DNA of 64,000 bases from Gelidibacter maritimus. GTDB lineage: Bacteria; Bacteroidota; Bacteroidia; Flavobacteriales; Flavobacteriaceae. This document shows, piece after piece, positions 7,918 to 17,096 of this stretch (position 1 is the stretch's first letter; each line of letters opens with the position of its first letter). Where the stretch lies: the NCBI RefSeq assembly GCF_014062315.1, contig NZ_JACGLT010000017.1, positions 1 through 64,000 of the forward strand, given 5' to 3'. The notes beneath the pieces were generated by a model. It searched no databases. It saw only the letters and a list, made by a program, of their open reading frames with translations, and had not been told where the DNA came from. Made by a program: the position numbers and the translations under genes.

Positions 7918-8622
7918 TTTTTATTTTTAAAGAAACACTGCCCATGGTGTCTTTTCTATTTTGGCCTCTGAACAAATGCTTAGCAAGCAAAAAAAAAACA
8001 TTTGTGATTGCTGTCAATCTAAATATTAAAAGTATAGGAATAAAGTCCTTGTTCAAAAAACTTCTTGGGAATAAACTCACTTTATAAGCGGCACCAAAGG
8101 TAGTAATTTCAAGATGGATTTTAAGGCTTGTGGCGCACTGTACTTTGTTTTCTTTACATTCTGCTATATAAAAGAATTTACATTTTTAATTCATACAACT
8201 CAGATACAAGGTCTTGGCCGTAGCAAGTGCTTCAAACCATTGGTGATAAAGAGGATAATGATGTGCCTCAGTTTAATAACAATAACTTACGCTTCACAGC
8301 ATTTAAATATTAAGTATTGTAATCCAGCATAGGACACTATCAAAGCTGGGAATTGTAGTATTTGCAGCTAGTTACATCATCCAATTCTCAACTGATACAC
8401 ACTTTGCACGTGTGTGAATCACAAATGTTGAATCCACTCACCTTGACAATAACTTAAAAAATGACTGATTTTAATTTAACATAGTTTAAAGAAATGTGTT
8501 AGATTAGGGTGGTGTATGGGTTCAGTTGAGCTAAAAAAACACAATGGCCTCTCGTGTTGTCCTGAGGGACATTATGATGACCTTGAGACATAATTTGTTA
8601 TGTCCTATTAAAAATCCTCCAT
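7918..8622. other. 705-bp intergenic region between divergent recQ and an AraC-type gene
   Basis: Short frames here (for example 8114-8332) have no family character and are not called. The region should hold both divergent promoters. A TACCTTTG motif on the minus strand (8101-8094) could serve recQ, and a palindrome at 8587-8604 lies just before the AraC gene. Confidence 0.5.
8587..8604. promoter_or_regulatory. Inverted repeat just upstream of an AraC-family gene
   Basis: GACATAA and TTATGTC form perfect 7-bp arms around a 4-base centre (tttg). The repeat sits 18 bp before the proposed TTG start. Position and symmetry suit an operator, possibly autoregulatory, or an RNA hairpin near the start. 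AraC sites are more often direct repeats, so the binding protein is unknown. Confidence 0.4.
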
Positions 8623-9432
8623 TTGAATAATGACTTTATCATACAGAAACCATTCAACTCCCATCTACAAAAACTCGTAGATTACTACTTTTTTATTGAT
8701 ATTCCGATTAGCGCATTAGCATTAAAAGAGGAAAATGTCATTCCCTTTCCGAGAATTACATTTGGATATTTTTTTGATCATCCATTTTCAGTTACCAATC
8801 ATTCCACCGAAGAAACCATTATAGCGGATATGATTATTTCTCGAATATCTAAAAATCAAATTTCCGTTAAACCATTAACAGACAGGGTTAAGATTATTGG
8901 TGCCCACGTCAGACCATTTACTTTAGCTTATTTGACCGACGAAAATATTTCTAAAATGCCCTGGCTAATCAGAACAAAAGATTTGTTTGGAAACAACGCA
9001 CAAAATTTTAAGGATAACATAACTAAATGCAGCAATCCACAGCAAATGTTTATAGAAGTTGAGAACATTTTTTTAAAAACCATTTTGGTCAAAGACCTTA
9101 ACATTGTTGTGGAAGCTATAAGCCATATTGAATCTCATAAAGGCACTATATCCATTTCAATGCTCGCTGATAGTATTGGAGTTTCCAGCCGAACACTCCG
9201 AAATCATTTTAACAAATCAATTGGTTGTTCGCCAAAAGAATATATCCATTTGGTAAAATTGAAACAGGCCATTTTCCAAATGAAACACTCCACCGACTCA
9301 TTGACCTCTGTATCGTACTCACAGAACTATGCTGACCAAGCTCATTTTACGAATACGTTTAAAAATATAACAGGTAAGTCACCAAAAAAAATACGTGAAA
9401 ACATTCCCGATTTCCGATTCTTGCAATTTTAA
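8623..9432 (+). CDS. AraC-family transcriptional regulator
   Basis: The 269-residue protein has a diverse N-terminal half that suits ligand sensing. The C-terminal half is a double helix-turn-helix of about 95 residues: ISISMLADSIGVSSRTLRNHFNKSIG (first HTH), then SPKEYIHLVKLKQA, and YADQAHFTNTFKNITGKSPKKIR (second HTH and signature). It should bind DNA as an activator or repressor; the effector is unknown. No in-frame ATG occurs near the start, so a TTG at 8623 is proposed. The next gene begins 42 bp downstream on the same strand and is a natural candidate target or operon partner. Confidence 0.85.
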   Translation: MNNDFIIQKPFNSHLQKLVDYYFFIDIPISALALKEENVIPFPRITFGYFFDHPFSVTNHSTEETIIADMIISRISKNQISVKPLTDRVKIIGAHVRPFTLAYLTDENISKMPWLIRTKDLFGNNAQNFKDNITKCSNPQQMFIEVENIFLKTILVKDLNIVVEAISHIESHKGTISISMLADSIGVSSRTLRNHFNKSIGCSPKEYIHLVKLKQAIFQMKHSTDSLTSVSYSQNYADQAHFTNTFKNITGKSPKKIRENIPDFRFLQF

Positions 9433-9474
9433 GAGTAATTATAGTCATAGTTTTGATTCTTAAAACCTTAGGAA

Positions 9475-9960
9475 ATGAAACGGTCAAAAATAGTTACAGT
9501 CCACATTGTTGCAACAATAATTGCTACAGTTACAATTAGCTGTTTTTTCAGCTTTTCGTTAGTCGCAGAAATCACTGGAAAAGATTTGTTTATAAAACAA
9601 GTAAAAACCGGGATACTATACTGCCTTCCCCTGCTTTTAATTGCAATGCCGGTATTAGCAATATCAGGAAAAAAACTCGCAGGGAATTCAAAGCATCCGA
9701 TTGTTGCGAAAAAAATGAAGCGAATGAAATGTATTGCTTTTAACGGGATCATTTTAATGTCGTTGGCAATTTATCTTTACTATCACGCAATTTACAAAAC
9801 CATTGATGACACTTTTTTGTATGTTCAACTAATGGAGTTGTTAATTGGCGCTGTGAATTTGGGATTGATCATTAGGAACATTAATTCTGGATTACAATTA
9901 TCTGGTCGAAATAGGAAACTCAGAGCCCGTTGGCGCAGGCATTCTACTGGTTCTCATTAA
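9475..9960 (+). CDS. Small four-helix membrane protein, unknown function
   Basis: The 161-residue protein is predicted to cross the membrane four times, at about residues 8-30, 44-63, 88-106 and 115-133. It has a short basic loop (KHPIVAKKMKRMK) and an arginine-rich cytoplasmic tail. No catalytic or transport motif is visible. It follows the AraC-type gene by 42 bp on the same strand and may be cotranscribed with it or controlled by it. Confidence 0.65.
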   Translation: MKRSKIVTVHIVATIIATVTISCFFSFSLVAEITGKDLFIKQVKTGILYCLPLLLIAMPVLAISGKKLAGNSKHPIVAKKMKRMKCIAFNGIILMSLAIYLYYHAIYKTIDDTFLYVQLMELLIGAVNLGLIIRNINSGLQLSGRNRKLRARWRRHSTGSH

Positions 9961-10088
9961 CACAACGAATCACTTTAACCCATTATTTATTGCATTATTG
10001 CGCAAAGATAGTAGATTAGCGGTTGAAAGACTGGAACGATAAATAACACGTTTCGCTTAAAATAGATTATATAAAACAATATCTACTT

Positions 10089-10385
10089 ATGAAAAATACG
10101 ATAGACCGAATTATGAAAATGGAAAAAATATTGGACGAACTCACTTTAGTGGTTGAAAAGTCTGATAAGGCAATGAACGATCTGGAAGACTCTTTAATCG
10201 ATTTAAATACCTTAAAAACCTATTATGAATCGCAGTATATAAAAGATGTTATGGCAGATAAAAACAAGGAAATCCCACAAGATCTCAAACGAGGTGTATT
10301 GAGCGAGGATGCTGTTCATATGTTACTTACTGATTTGGTTGAATTATCTGATAAAATGGCAAAATTGAGCAAAAAAATAAGATAA
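10089..10385 (+). CDS. DUF4298-family protein
   Basis: The 98-residue soluble protein is almost all helical and strongly charged. The features I associate with DUF4298 are present: an N-terminal RIMKMEKILDEL helix, the LKTYYESQYIKDVMAD segment in the middle, and a late RGVLSEDAVHMLL motif. The family's function is unknown; proteins of this type are widespread small cytoplasmic proteins. The gene is monocistronic, with 128 bp before it and a long gap after it. Confidence 0.8.
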   Translation: MKNTIDRIMKMEKILDELTLVVEKSDKAMNDLEDSLIDLNTLKTYYESQYIKDVMADKNKEIPQDLKRGVLSEDAVHMLLTDLVELSDKMAKLSKKIR

Positions 10386-11050
10386 TCCGCTGACACCTAT
10401 AAATTAGAATGTAGGCTCTATTCGCCTATCTTACTTAGGCTACCACATCAAGCTTTTATCATGTCATTGCACACCATAACAATAAATTACCTCGACCCGA
10501 GGGTGCGAGGTATCAAATTAGACTTACTTTTTTTACTTCGACGCAGAGCCTCGAGAAACAAAACCCAAAGATCCCGCCAATCTCGATAACAATCGGGACA
10601 ACTATCAATTTTTTATGAATGGCTTCGCTAGTTTAAAAAATTGAGTTTCGATTGAGCGGTAGGGTCGGCAAGTCCACCAACTATGAGCATGGGATGCTAA
10701 AGGGAGGACTCGTGCTATGACAGCCCTATGGTGGGAGTACATGATTCTGGTTGTCGCCCGTATTCTGATCGAAGGAGCAGTGCACCAAGAACCCAATAAA
10801 AATCAGTCGTACCTCCGTGCCCTTTAAAAATACGCTCCCCTTTTTATCAGGAACCTCAGCATCCTCATGGGAGAACTAAATGAGCACCAAGCCCATATTT
10901 CTGAGTTTGTTGAAAACTTGCAATGGTACATCTACAACAATTTCCAGAAAGGTGGTAGATTTAGCCACCTAAACAGTAAGTTTAAAAGATAATACCGCTG
11001 CACCTTTCATGGCCCGACAAAAAAGAAGTGTACTCAAATCTTAATTAACA
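10386..11050. other. 665-bp gap with hairpin, GC-richer island and a gene-like fragment
   Basis: Three things are visible. A perfect 10-bp inverted repeat (CAATTTTTTA 10606-10615, TAAAAAATTG 10634-10643) encloses an 18-base loop. A visibly GC-richer block runs from about 10655 to 10800 and has no convincing reading frame. A short plus-strand frame from ATG 10868 (MGELNEHQAHISEFVENLQW) to TAA 10990-10992 looks protein-like and may be the 3' remnant of a decayed gene. A partial gaggtat-type repeat lies near 10490-10520. Confidence 0.4.
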
Positions 11051-11488
11051 ATGGATCAAAACAAATCAACCAAAAAAGGAAAAATAATCGGTATCATCGT
11101 AGGTATCATTGCTTTTGCCATTTCTTTTTATGTTGTACAACAGTTCTTTAAATCCGATTTAGAATTGGAGCTGAAAAAAGTGGTCACGGAAATGAACAAA
11201 CAGGGGCCGAAGCAAATTGATCAATTTACAAGATTGGACAGTGTATCGAGTCTCGGAAAAACGAATCTCATCTATTACTATACACTTATTGATATGGCAA
11301 AATCAGAAGTGAATTTAGACACGGTCAATAAGTATGTCCGACCGGAAATCATTGAGAATATCAAAAACAGTCCGGAATTAAAGATCTATCGCGACAACAA
11401 TATTACGTTGGACTATAAATATTATGATAGAAATGGCGATTTTGTATTGGATATTGCGGTGACCCCTGAACTCTATAAATCGGAATAA
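11051..11488 (+). CDS. Membrane-anchored hypothetical protein
   Basis: The 145-residue protein has a basic cytoplasmic start (KSTKKGK), one transmembrane helix at about 11-31 and an extracytoplasmic domain of about 110 residues. That domain begins with a charged helix (LELELKKVVTEMNKQGPKQID) and ends in a short strand pair (ITLDYKYYDRNGDFVLDIAV). No catalytic motif is visible and no family is assigned. It is preceded by a long gap and followed 140 bp later by another membrane-anchored gene. Confidence 0.6.
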   Translation: MDQNKSTKKGKIIGIIVGIIAFAISFYVVQQFFKSDLELELKKVVTEMNKQGPKQIDQFTRLDSVSSLGKTNLIYYYTLIDMAKSEVNLDTVNKYVRPEIIENIKNSPELKIYRDNNITLDYKYYDRNGDFVLDIAVTPELYKSE

Positions 11489-11627
11489 GCAGCCTGTTTG
11501 TACTAACATTGTTGTTTGTAGCCCTAAATCTTCAAGTGATCAAGACTGACCTATGGATTCGTAACAGATGAGGAAATAGTGAGATGCAATTTGCTATTGA
11601 AATCTTTGCCATATCTTAGTATTCATC

Positions 11628-12290
11628 ATGAAATATCAAAAAATGAAATGTTTAAAAAAGCTGGTAAAAGGGGTCTTATGGTTGCTTCTCTTGCCCTTTT
11701 CGTACATCATTATTTCATTATTACTGACATTTATTACCGTAAACAACAGCCATCAAACTGAAATAGATACGGAAACAATTTACTTAAGCACCAATGGCGT
11801 TCATTTAAACATCATTCTTCCGATCACACAAATCGATAAACCGCTGCTTAAGGATATCAAATACGATAATGGTGATTCTTATTTATCTTTCGGCTGGGGT
11901 GAAGAAAACTTTTATATCAACACCCCCAACTGGAGCGATTTAACTCTTAAAAATGCCCTAAAGGCCTTGTTCATAAAGAGCTCCACCTTAATCCATATTT
12001 CCAGATATGGCACCAAACAATCCGATTGGACTGAAGTTAAACTATCCAATATCCAATTAAAACAGCTCAACCGCTACTTGCGCAATAGTTTTAAAACAGA
12101 TGGGAGTGGGCATAAAATCATCCTTCCCAATCAAGGGTATACGCCATCGGATGATTTTTATAAAGCGCATGGCAACTACACGATATTCAACACCTGTAAT
12201 ACATGGGTCAACACCGGTTTTAAGGAAAGCGGCTTAAAGGCATGCCTTTGGACCCCATTTGATTTTGGTCTTATCAACACGTATAAATAA
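11628..12290 (+). CDS. DUF2459/TIGR02117-family protein
   Basis: The 220-residue protein has one N-terminal membrane helix (about 16-37) and an extracytoplasmic domain. Family-type motifs are visible: NGVHLNIILP near 56-65, FGWGEENFYINTPNW near 88-102, a middle LIHISRYG, and the late NTCNTWVNTGFKESGL with WTPFDFG. The conserved Cys-Asn-x-Trp and His resemble papain/NlpC-like folds, but no activity is established for this family to my knowledge. An alternative start is M6 (11643). It is convergent with the flavoprotein gene, whose stop lies 73 bp away. Confidence 0.8.
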   Translation: MKYQKMKCLKKLVKGVLWLLLLPFSYIIISLLLTFITVNNSHQTEIDTETIYLSTNGVHLNIILPITQIDKPLLKDIKYDNGDSYLSFGWGEENFYINTPNWSDLTLKNALKALFIKSSTLIHISRYGTKQSDWTEVKLSNIQLKQLNRYLRNSFKTDGSGHKIILPNQGYTPSDDFYKAHGNYTIFNTCNTWVNTGFKESGLKACLWTPFDFGLINTYK

Positions 12291-12363
12291 AGGTATAGAG
12301 AAAATGGGTGACATCTATTTACCCACTGGCTGTTCTACAAATCTTCCAGTTGAACGGTTTCTC

Positions 12364-14067
12364 CTAAGCTGTCACCTTACCCGCTGCATGTTCTGCCACA
12401 ATATAGCCATAGACCAAACCTTGACAGATTGTACCACCAGCACCCGGATAGACCCTTCCAAATATATTGGCAGCTGTGTTTCCAACGGCATATAATCCTT
12501 CAATTGCAGATTTATCTTCACGTAAAACTCTGCCATGTTCGTCTGCCACGAGACCGCCACAGGTCCCCAAGTCGGACAGCACCACTTTAACGGCATAAAG
12601 TTTTCCTTTAAGCGCTAATAAATTAGGGTTGGGTTTAATTGTTGGATCTCCATAATATCTGTCATAAGCACTCTCTCCTCTTTGGAAATCATCATCTTTA
12701 CCAGTTTCTGCAAGAGCATTGAACCGATCATAAGAAGCTTTGAAATCACTTACAGGCAAGCCTGTCAATTTTGCAATTTCTTCAGGAGAATCAGCTGAAA
12801 CAGCAATTCCGGCATCATACCATTCCTGTGGGAGCTCAGCTCTCGGGAAAACAGATCCGCCAAGGATATACCTGTTGCGATAGGTTTGGTCAAACACCAA
12901 CCACATATCTCCAATGGGTGTTCCTGCTTTCTCTTCGGCCAAGAGCTTTTGACCAAAACTCATATAGTCCGTAGCTTCATTAATAAACCGCTTACCGGTG
13001 GCGTTCACCATAAAACTTCCTGGCAACGAACGCTCCGCTAAGAGAACCTTTGGATTTTCGCCTTTCTTTAAAGGTGAAATGGCTGGGAACCACCATGATT
13101 CCCGCATAAGATCTAGATCTGCGCCAATTGTTTGGGAAAGCAAAATTGCATCTCCGGTATTTCCTTCTGCTCCAAAGCTATAGTTTTCACCCAATGACTT
13201 GGATTGGTATTTTTGGCGCATAGGCATATTATGATCAAATCCTCCAGCGGCCAATACTACGCCTCGTTTCGCTTTTATTTCTATCGTTTTCCCCTCGTGT
13301 TCTACAACCGCTCCAACAACATGATCGCCATCCATCAGCAATTCCACTAATTCTGTATCAGTTGCTACGGGAATATTGTTGTCAATTGCTCCAGCAAATA
13401 AACCAGCAGCTATCGCCTGACCTCCCGCCACCAAGTTTTTCCCAACAATCTTACCACCTACACCCTGAAAAAGTCTTTTGAAAATAATAGGAAAAGCCTT
13501 TAAGGGTTTGCGCATCATCAGGTTCAACCATTTGTAATCATACCCAGTTACTGGCATAGGCAAGGATGATTCCATCAGACCTGGTCTAAATCTTGAGATT
13601 TCATCCCCTAACCGATTAAGATCAAAAGGCTTACACTCGCAAGTCCTACCTAAAGCATCACCTCCCGGTTCTTCTGGGTGATAGTCTGAGTATCCTTTAG
13701 ACCAAAAAAACGACATTGGGGTGGTACGTTGCAGCATTTCCACAGTGGCACCTCCATATTTAAGAAGAGCCTGCCATCGCTCAGGAGGGGAATCGTTCCC
13801 AACGACGGCCTTGAGATATGTCTCTGCTTTTTCAAGGGTATCCTCCGAGCCATTTTCAGTGAGGATAGGATTGGCTGGAATCCAAAAAGCACCACCAGAT
13901 AATGCAGTGGAGCCACCAACATAAGGTGTTTTTTCAACGATCAAGCTTTTTAATTTTCTTTCATGGCCTGCTAATGCCGTAGCAATTCCAGTACCCGAGC
14001 CTACAATAAGTAAGTCTACCGTTGTGTTTGCCGCCAGCACATCGGCTGATTTTGTTAATATTTGCAT
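12364..14067 (-). CDS. FAD-dependent dehydrogenase, 3-ketosteroid delta-1-dehydrogenase-like
   Basis: The 567-residue flavoprotein has an N-terminal dinucleotide fold (VDLLIVGSGTGIATALA, 17-33, with Glu45 placed to bind ribose). GGSTALSGGAFWIP follows at 51-64, a motif shared by KstD and fumarate-reductase-like proteins. AAGGFDHN marks the return to the FAD domain, and the C-terminus carries GLYAVGNTAANIFGRVYPGAGGTICQ, close to the KstD type. Family members desaturate ring A of 3-ketosteroids or related enones. The true substrate is uncertain: no other steroid genes are nearby. Its isolated position fits lateral acquisition. Confidence 0.8.
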   Translation of the reverse strand: MQILTKSADVLAANTTVDLLIVGSGTGIATALAGHERKLKSLIVEKTPYVGGSTALSGGAFWIPANPILTENGSEDTLEKAETYLKAVVGNDSPPERWQALLKYGGATVEMLQRTTPMSFFWSKGYSDYHPEEPGGDALGRTCECKPFDLNRLGDEISRFRPGLMESSLPMPVTGYDYKWLNLMMRKPLKAFPIIFKRLFQGVGGKIVGKNLVAGGQAIAAGLFAGAIDNNIPVATDTELVELLMDGDHVVGAVVEHEGKTIEIKAKRGVVLAAGGFDHNMPMRQKYQSKSLGENYSFGAEGNTGDAILLSQTIGADLDLMRESWWFPAISPLKKGENPKVLLAERSLPGSFMVNATGKRFINEATDYMSFGQKLLAEEKAGTPIGDMWLVFDQTYRNRYILGGSVFPRAELPQEWYDAGIAVSADSPEEIAKLTGLPVSDFKASYDRFNALAETGKDDDFQRGESAYDRYYGDPTIKPNPNLLALKGKLYAVKVVLSDLGTCGGLVADEHGRVLREDKSAIEGLYAVGNTAANIFGRVYPGAGGTICQGLVYGYIVAEHAAGKVTA

Positions 14068-14555
14068 ATGTAATTATTAGTTTTTGAAATTATTAGAACA
14101 ATATATAGGGGTTCAAATATTTAATCTGAACCTCTGAAAAAACAAATTAATACTTTAATATCATTAATACTATGATGGAGATCATTTGCTTTCTCCCATA
14201 ATTTTAGCGATCCTTTTAAAACGAAAAGATATCTTATAAAATTAGGAGTAATTGCAATTTTGTAGCCGCCATTCATTTTGAAGTCTCAACTTTATCCTAC
14301 CTACGGCTCGCTACTTAAAAGTTTTACGCATAGTATTAATTAGGATTCGTGATACCGTTTTTGGACAAACTTAAAAGCCCAAATATCCCGCGCATTGGGT
14401 CATCGGCTAGGATCTTGAACATAATATTTTTAAAAATTTATAGTTTTATTTATAGAAAAACTTAGTGAATGGTTGTAATTTGTGCTTCTAAAAGTTAAAT
14501 AAAGCAGTGGCATCTAACGGCTATTGCACTCCAAGTCTAAATAAAAACGACCTAA
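14068..14555. other. 488-bp divergent intergenic region
   Basis: This region separates the minus-strand flavoprotein gene from the plus-strand FkbM gene and should hold both promoters. I see no gene, no clear hairpin terminator and no full-consensus Bacteroidota promoter. Confidence 0.4.
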
Positions 14556-15308
14556 ATGATTGAAAAAATCCTTGAAAAATTAAACTCGAATACACTTACA
14601 ACAGCTTACGAAAATCACAAACTTTTAAAGGGACTCAAAAGAGGCGACTTTTTAGATCTTAAAAAAGAAGATGTCCTTAAACACATCTCATCTTACGAGC
14701 ATTCTAAATCACAATTAAAGCAGGATATCTTTGTGCTTCACCAGTTAGACTTTAAGGAAAACGGCTTTTTCGTCGAATTTGGTGCTACCAATGGTGTTGA
14801 TTTGAGCAATACCCATCTTTTGGAAAATCAATTTAATTGGAACGGAATCTTGGCCGAACCTGCAAAGGATTGGCATGACGATTTAAAAGCGAATAGAAAT
14901 TGCAATATAGAAACCGATTGCGTTTGGAGTGATTCAGAAACAGTGCTAAACTTTAACGAAACCAAGCACAAGGAGCTTTCGACCATTAAGCAGTTCAACA
15001 ATAGCGATCGGCACAAAAAAAGGAGAGCCGACGGAAAGAGTTATCAGGTCAATTCTATTTCGCTGATCGATTTATTGGATAAATATGATGCGCCAAATAA
15101 CATCGATTATCTCTCTATTGATACGGAAGGAAGCGAATATGAAATCCTCTCTCATTTCGATTTCAATAAGTACGCTTTCAAAGTCATTACAGTTGAACAT
15201 AATTTTACTGAAAGTAGAGAAAAAATATACCAGCTTTTAAAAGCAAAAGGTTATAGTAGAAAATACAAGGCGCTTTCTAAATGGGATGATTGGTATGTCA
15301 AAGTATAA
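14556..15308 (+). CDS. FkbM-family methyltransferase
   Basis: The 250-residue soluble protein has a SAM-dependent methyltransferase fold of the FkbM type. GFFVEFGATNGVDLSNTHLLE (about 70-90) is the SAM-binding glycine region, and ILAEPAKDWHDDL follows the second strand. The family signature IDYLSIDTEGSEYEILSHF is near 187-205. FkbM enzymes usually O-methylate sugars or secondary metabolites. Here it stands alone, with no glycan cluster visible, so the substrate is open. Confidence 0.88.
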   Translation: MIEKILEKLNSNTLTTAYENHKLLKGLKRGDFLDLKKEDVLKHISSYEHSKSQLKQDIFVLHQLDFKENGFFVEFGATNGVDLSNTHLLENQFNWNGILAEPAKDWHDDLKANRNCNIETDCVWSDSETVLNFNETKHKELSTIKQFNNSDRHKKRRADGKSYQVNSISLIDLLDKYDAPNNIDYLSIDTEGSEYEILSHFDFNKYAFKVITVEHNFTESREKIYQLLKAKGYSRKYKALSKWDDWYVKV

Positions 15309-15538
15309 TTTCTAAATTTAATTCGCTACATAGTTCATCCATCTTACAATGGAACCGATTGTCAGGTTAGTGGCCATTATTTCAGATGAAGAGTCGTTAC
15401 AAATAAAAATTATTTATCTTTAATACCAATTCTTGCAACCTCCTCTAATAAAGTTCACTTTTCCACTTGGATAAGAACACTAACGTTAAGTAGGGTCCGC
15501 ACTGCAATTTGTAAATTAATAGGTCAACACACTCAATC

Positions 15539-16426
15539 ATGAAACACATTATCTACACCGTATGCGTATTGCTTATTGGCAGCAGTTGCAAATTCAGTAG
15601 CGCAGTAGCGCAATCTACCCCAGAAATCCTTAAACCACCTACGGCAACTTTTATTACCGAAACCTTGAGACTCACCCATTGCGAATCGGCAGTTTACGAT
15701 GCTAAAAACGATGTTATTTATGCTTCTTTAATCGGTGGCACTGAGAATGGTGATGGTTCCATTGCCACCATAACAATCGATGGAACGCTCATTGACGAGG
15801 CGTTTATTGGCAATCTTAACGACCCAAAAGGAATTGCCATTACTGAAGATAAATTATATGTATCTGATATCAACGAACTCGTTGAGGCCGATTTGAAGAC
15901 TGGGCAAATAATAAAAAAATATAGTCTTGAAGGTTTACAGTTTTTAAATGATGTTGCCATTGATTCTGCTGGAAATGTTTTTGTCTCCGATACAGGCACC
16001 TCAAAAATATATCAGTTGGATACCGATGGTAATTTTGGTTTGTGGTTAGCGCATGAAGATTTAGATCGTCCGAATGGTCTATTGATACAAGACAACATGA
16101 TGTATGTTGCTTCTTGGGGCAGCCAACCACAAGGCGGTAGAGTGTCTAAAATAGATATGAGCACAAAATCGATTGATTCAGTAACGACCATCATTGGTAA
16201 TTTGGATGGGATTAGACCTTATGACCAAGACCGTTTGATCATCTCGGATTGGAACAGTGGAAATATTCATTTAGTTGATGCCAAAGGTCAAACCCAACAA
16301 GTACTTCAGGTGGGACAAAGTGTTGGCGATATTGCTTATATACAAGAGAAGAAGTTACTTTTATTGCCTATGAACAAACAGAGCCGACTCCTGTTTTATA
16401 GATTGGAAGAAAAAGTTCCTGATTAA
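15539..16426 (+). CDS. Exported SMP-30/NHL-type beta-propeller protein
   Basis: The 295-residue protein has an export signal; LIGSSC near residues 12-17 could also be a lipobox. About six blade-like repeats follow, with recurring motifs such as NDPKGIAITEDKLYVSDI, FLNDVAIDSAGNVFVSDTGTS and DRPNGLLIQDNMMYVASWG. These are typical of SMP-30/gluconolactonase-like and NHL propellers, which often bind a divalent metal. An enzyme role as lactonase is possible but unproven. It is monocistronic. Confidence 0.75.
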   Translation: MKHIIYTVCVLLIGSSCKFSSAVAQSTPEILKPPTATFITETLRLTHCESAVYDAKNDVIYASLIGGTENGDGSIATITIDGTLIDEAFIGNLNDPKGIAITEDKLYVSDINELVEADLKTGQIIKKYSLEGLQFLNDVAIDSAGNVFVSDTGTSKIYQLDTDGNFGLWLAHEDLDRPNGLLIQDNMMYVASWGSQPQGGRVSKIDMSTKSIDSVTTIIGNLDGIRPYDQDRLIISDWNSGNIHLVDAKGQTQQVLQVGQSVGDIAYIQEKKLLLLPMNKQSRLLFYRLEEKVPD

Positions 16427-16618
16427 AATGAAGGTACTTAAAACATTTATTTGTGATTTGCAGGTGTTGTGTCCTAAGATCAGAAATCTGGAAAAAAAGC
16501 TTCAATAATGATCGTTTTCTAAAAAAGGTTTTATTTTTGTCCCTGATTTAGGTTAACGTATGCAGTTCTATATTAACGCCTGAGTTATCACAAGGTTAAC
16601 CAAAAACCTCGGAGAAGA

Positions 16619-16643
16619 CCTCGGGGTATTAAAACCCACTGGT
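16619..16643 (+). repeat. Dispersed 25-bp repeat, copy 2
   Basis: It is identical over 25 bp to 4958-4982. It continues into gtggg, which completes the inverted pair cccac-tg-gtggg. It ends 15 bp before the BLUF gene start, so it lies in that gene's 5' leader or promoter region. Confidence 0.6.
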
Positions 16644-16658
16644 GGGAATAAAATAGAT

Positions 16659-17096
16659 ATGTATCAGTTAAGCTACCGCTCCATTGCGAGTCCATTATTA
16701 AACTTTGAAGATTTAGAAGCCATATTAGCGGAGGCGATAGCTACAAATTCAGCCTTGAATATTTCTGGATGTCTCATTTACCACAACAATAGCTTTGTAC
16801 AAATCCTTGAAGGGAAAAAAAAGGACGTACTACATGTCTATGGAAAAATCAAAACCGATGCCCGGCACCAATCGGTAACCTTGTTGTGGGATAATAAGGT
16901 CGAACACCGGTTTTTTGAAGAATGGCACATGGCCTTCTACCGACCGGAGAATGAAAACGAAGAAAAGTTTGTAAACGACTTGCTATTGTTTTCAAAACTG
17001 ACTGAAAAGCCTTCCAGTGCTTTATTAACTTTCTGGGCAAATGTTCAAAAGATTTTGCGTCTGGGTACAGTGAGCCAATTTCAGAAGGTTTATTAA
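16659..17096 (+). CDS. Short BLUF-domain blue-light photoreceptor
   Basis: The 145-residue protein is a single BLUF domain with a short helical tail. All residues of the flavin photocycle are present with exact AppA spacing: Tyr6 (AppA Y21), Asn30 (N45), Gln48 in FVQILEG (Q63), Trp89 (W104) and Met91 (M106). Family knowledge says light shifts hydrogen bonding around FAD via the Tyr-Gln pair. No output domain is fused, so it must signal by binding a partner, as other short BLUF proteins do. No regulator or cyclase gene is adjacent. The dispersed repeat copy 2 sits directly upstream. Confidence 0.9.
   Translation: MYQLSYRSIASPLLNFEDLEAILAEAIATNSALNISGCLIYHNNSFVQILEGKKKDVLHVYGKIKTDARHQSVTLLWDNKVEHRFFEEWHMAFYRPENENEEKFVNDLLLFSKLTEKPSSALLTFWANVQKILRLGTVSQFQKVY

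Noticed and set aside
8114-8332. 72-codon frame upstream of the AraC gene
   Set aside because: Cysteine- and aromatic-rich random-looking translation, with no start context or homology.
10605-10796. 63-codon minus-strand frame over the GC-richer island
   Set aside because: Biased Arg/His/Trp composition typical of a non-coding frame.
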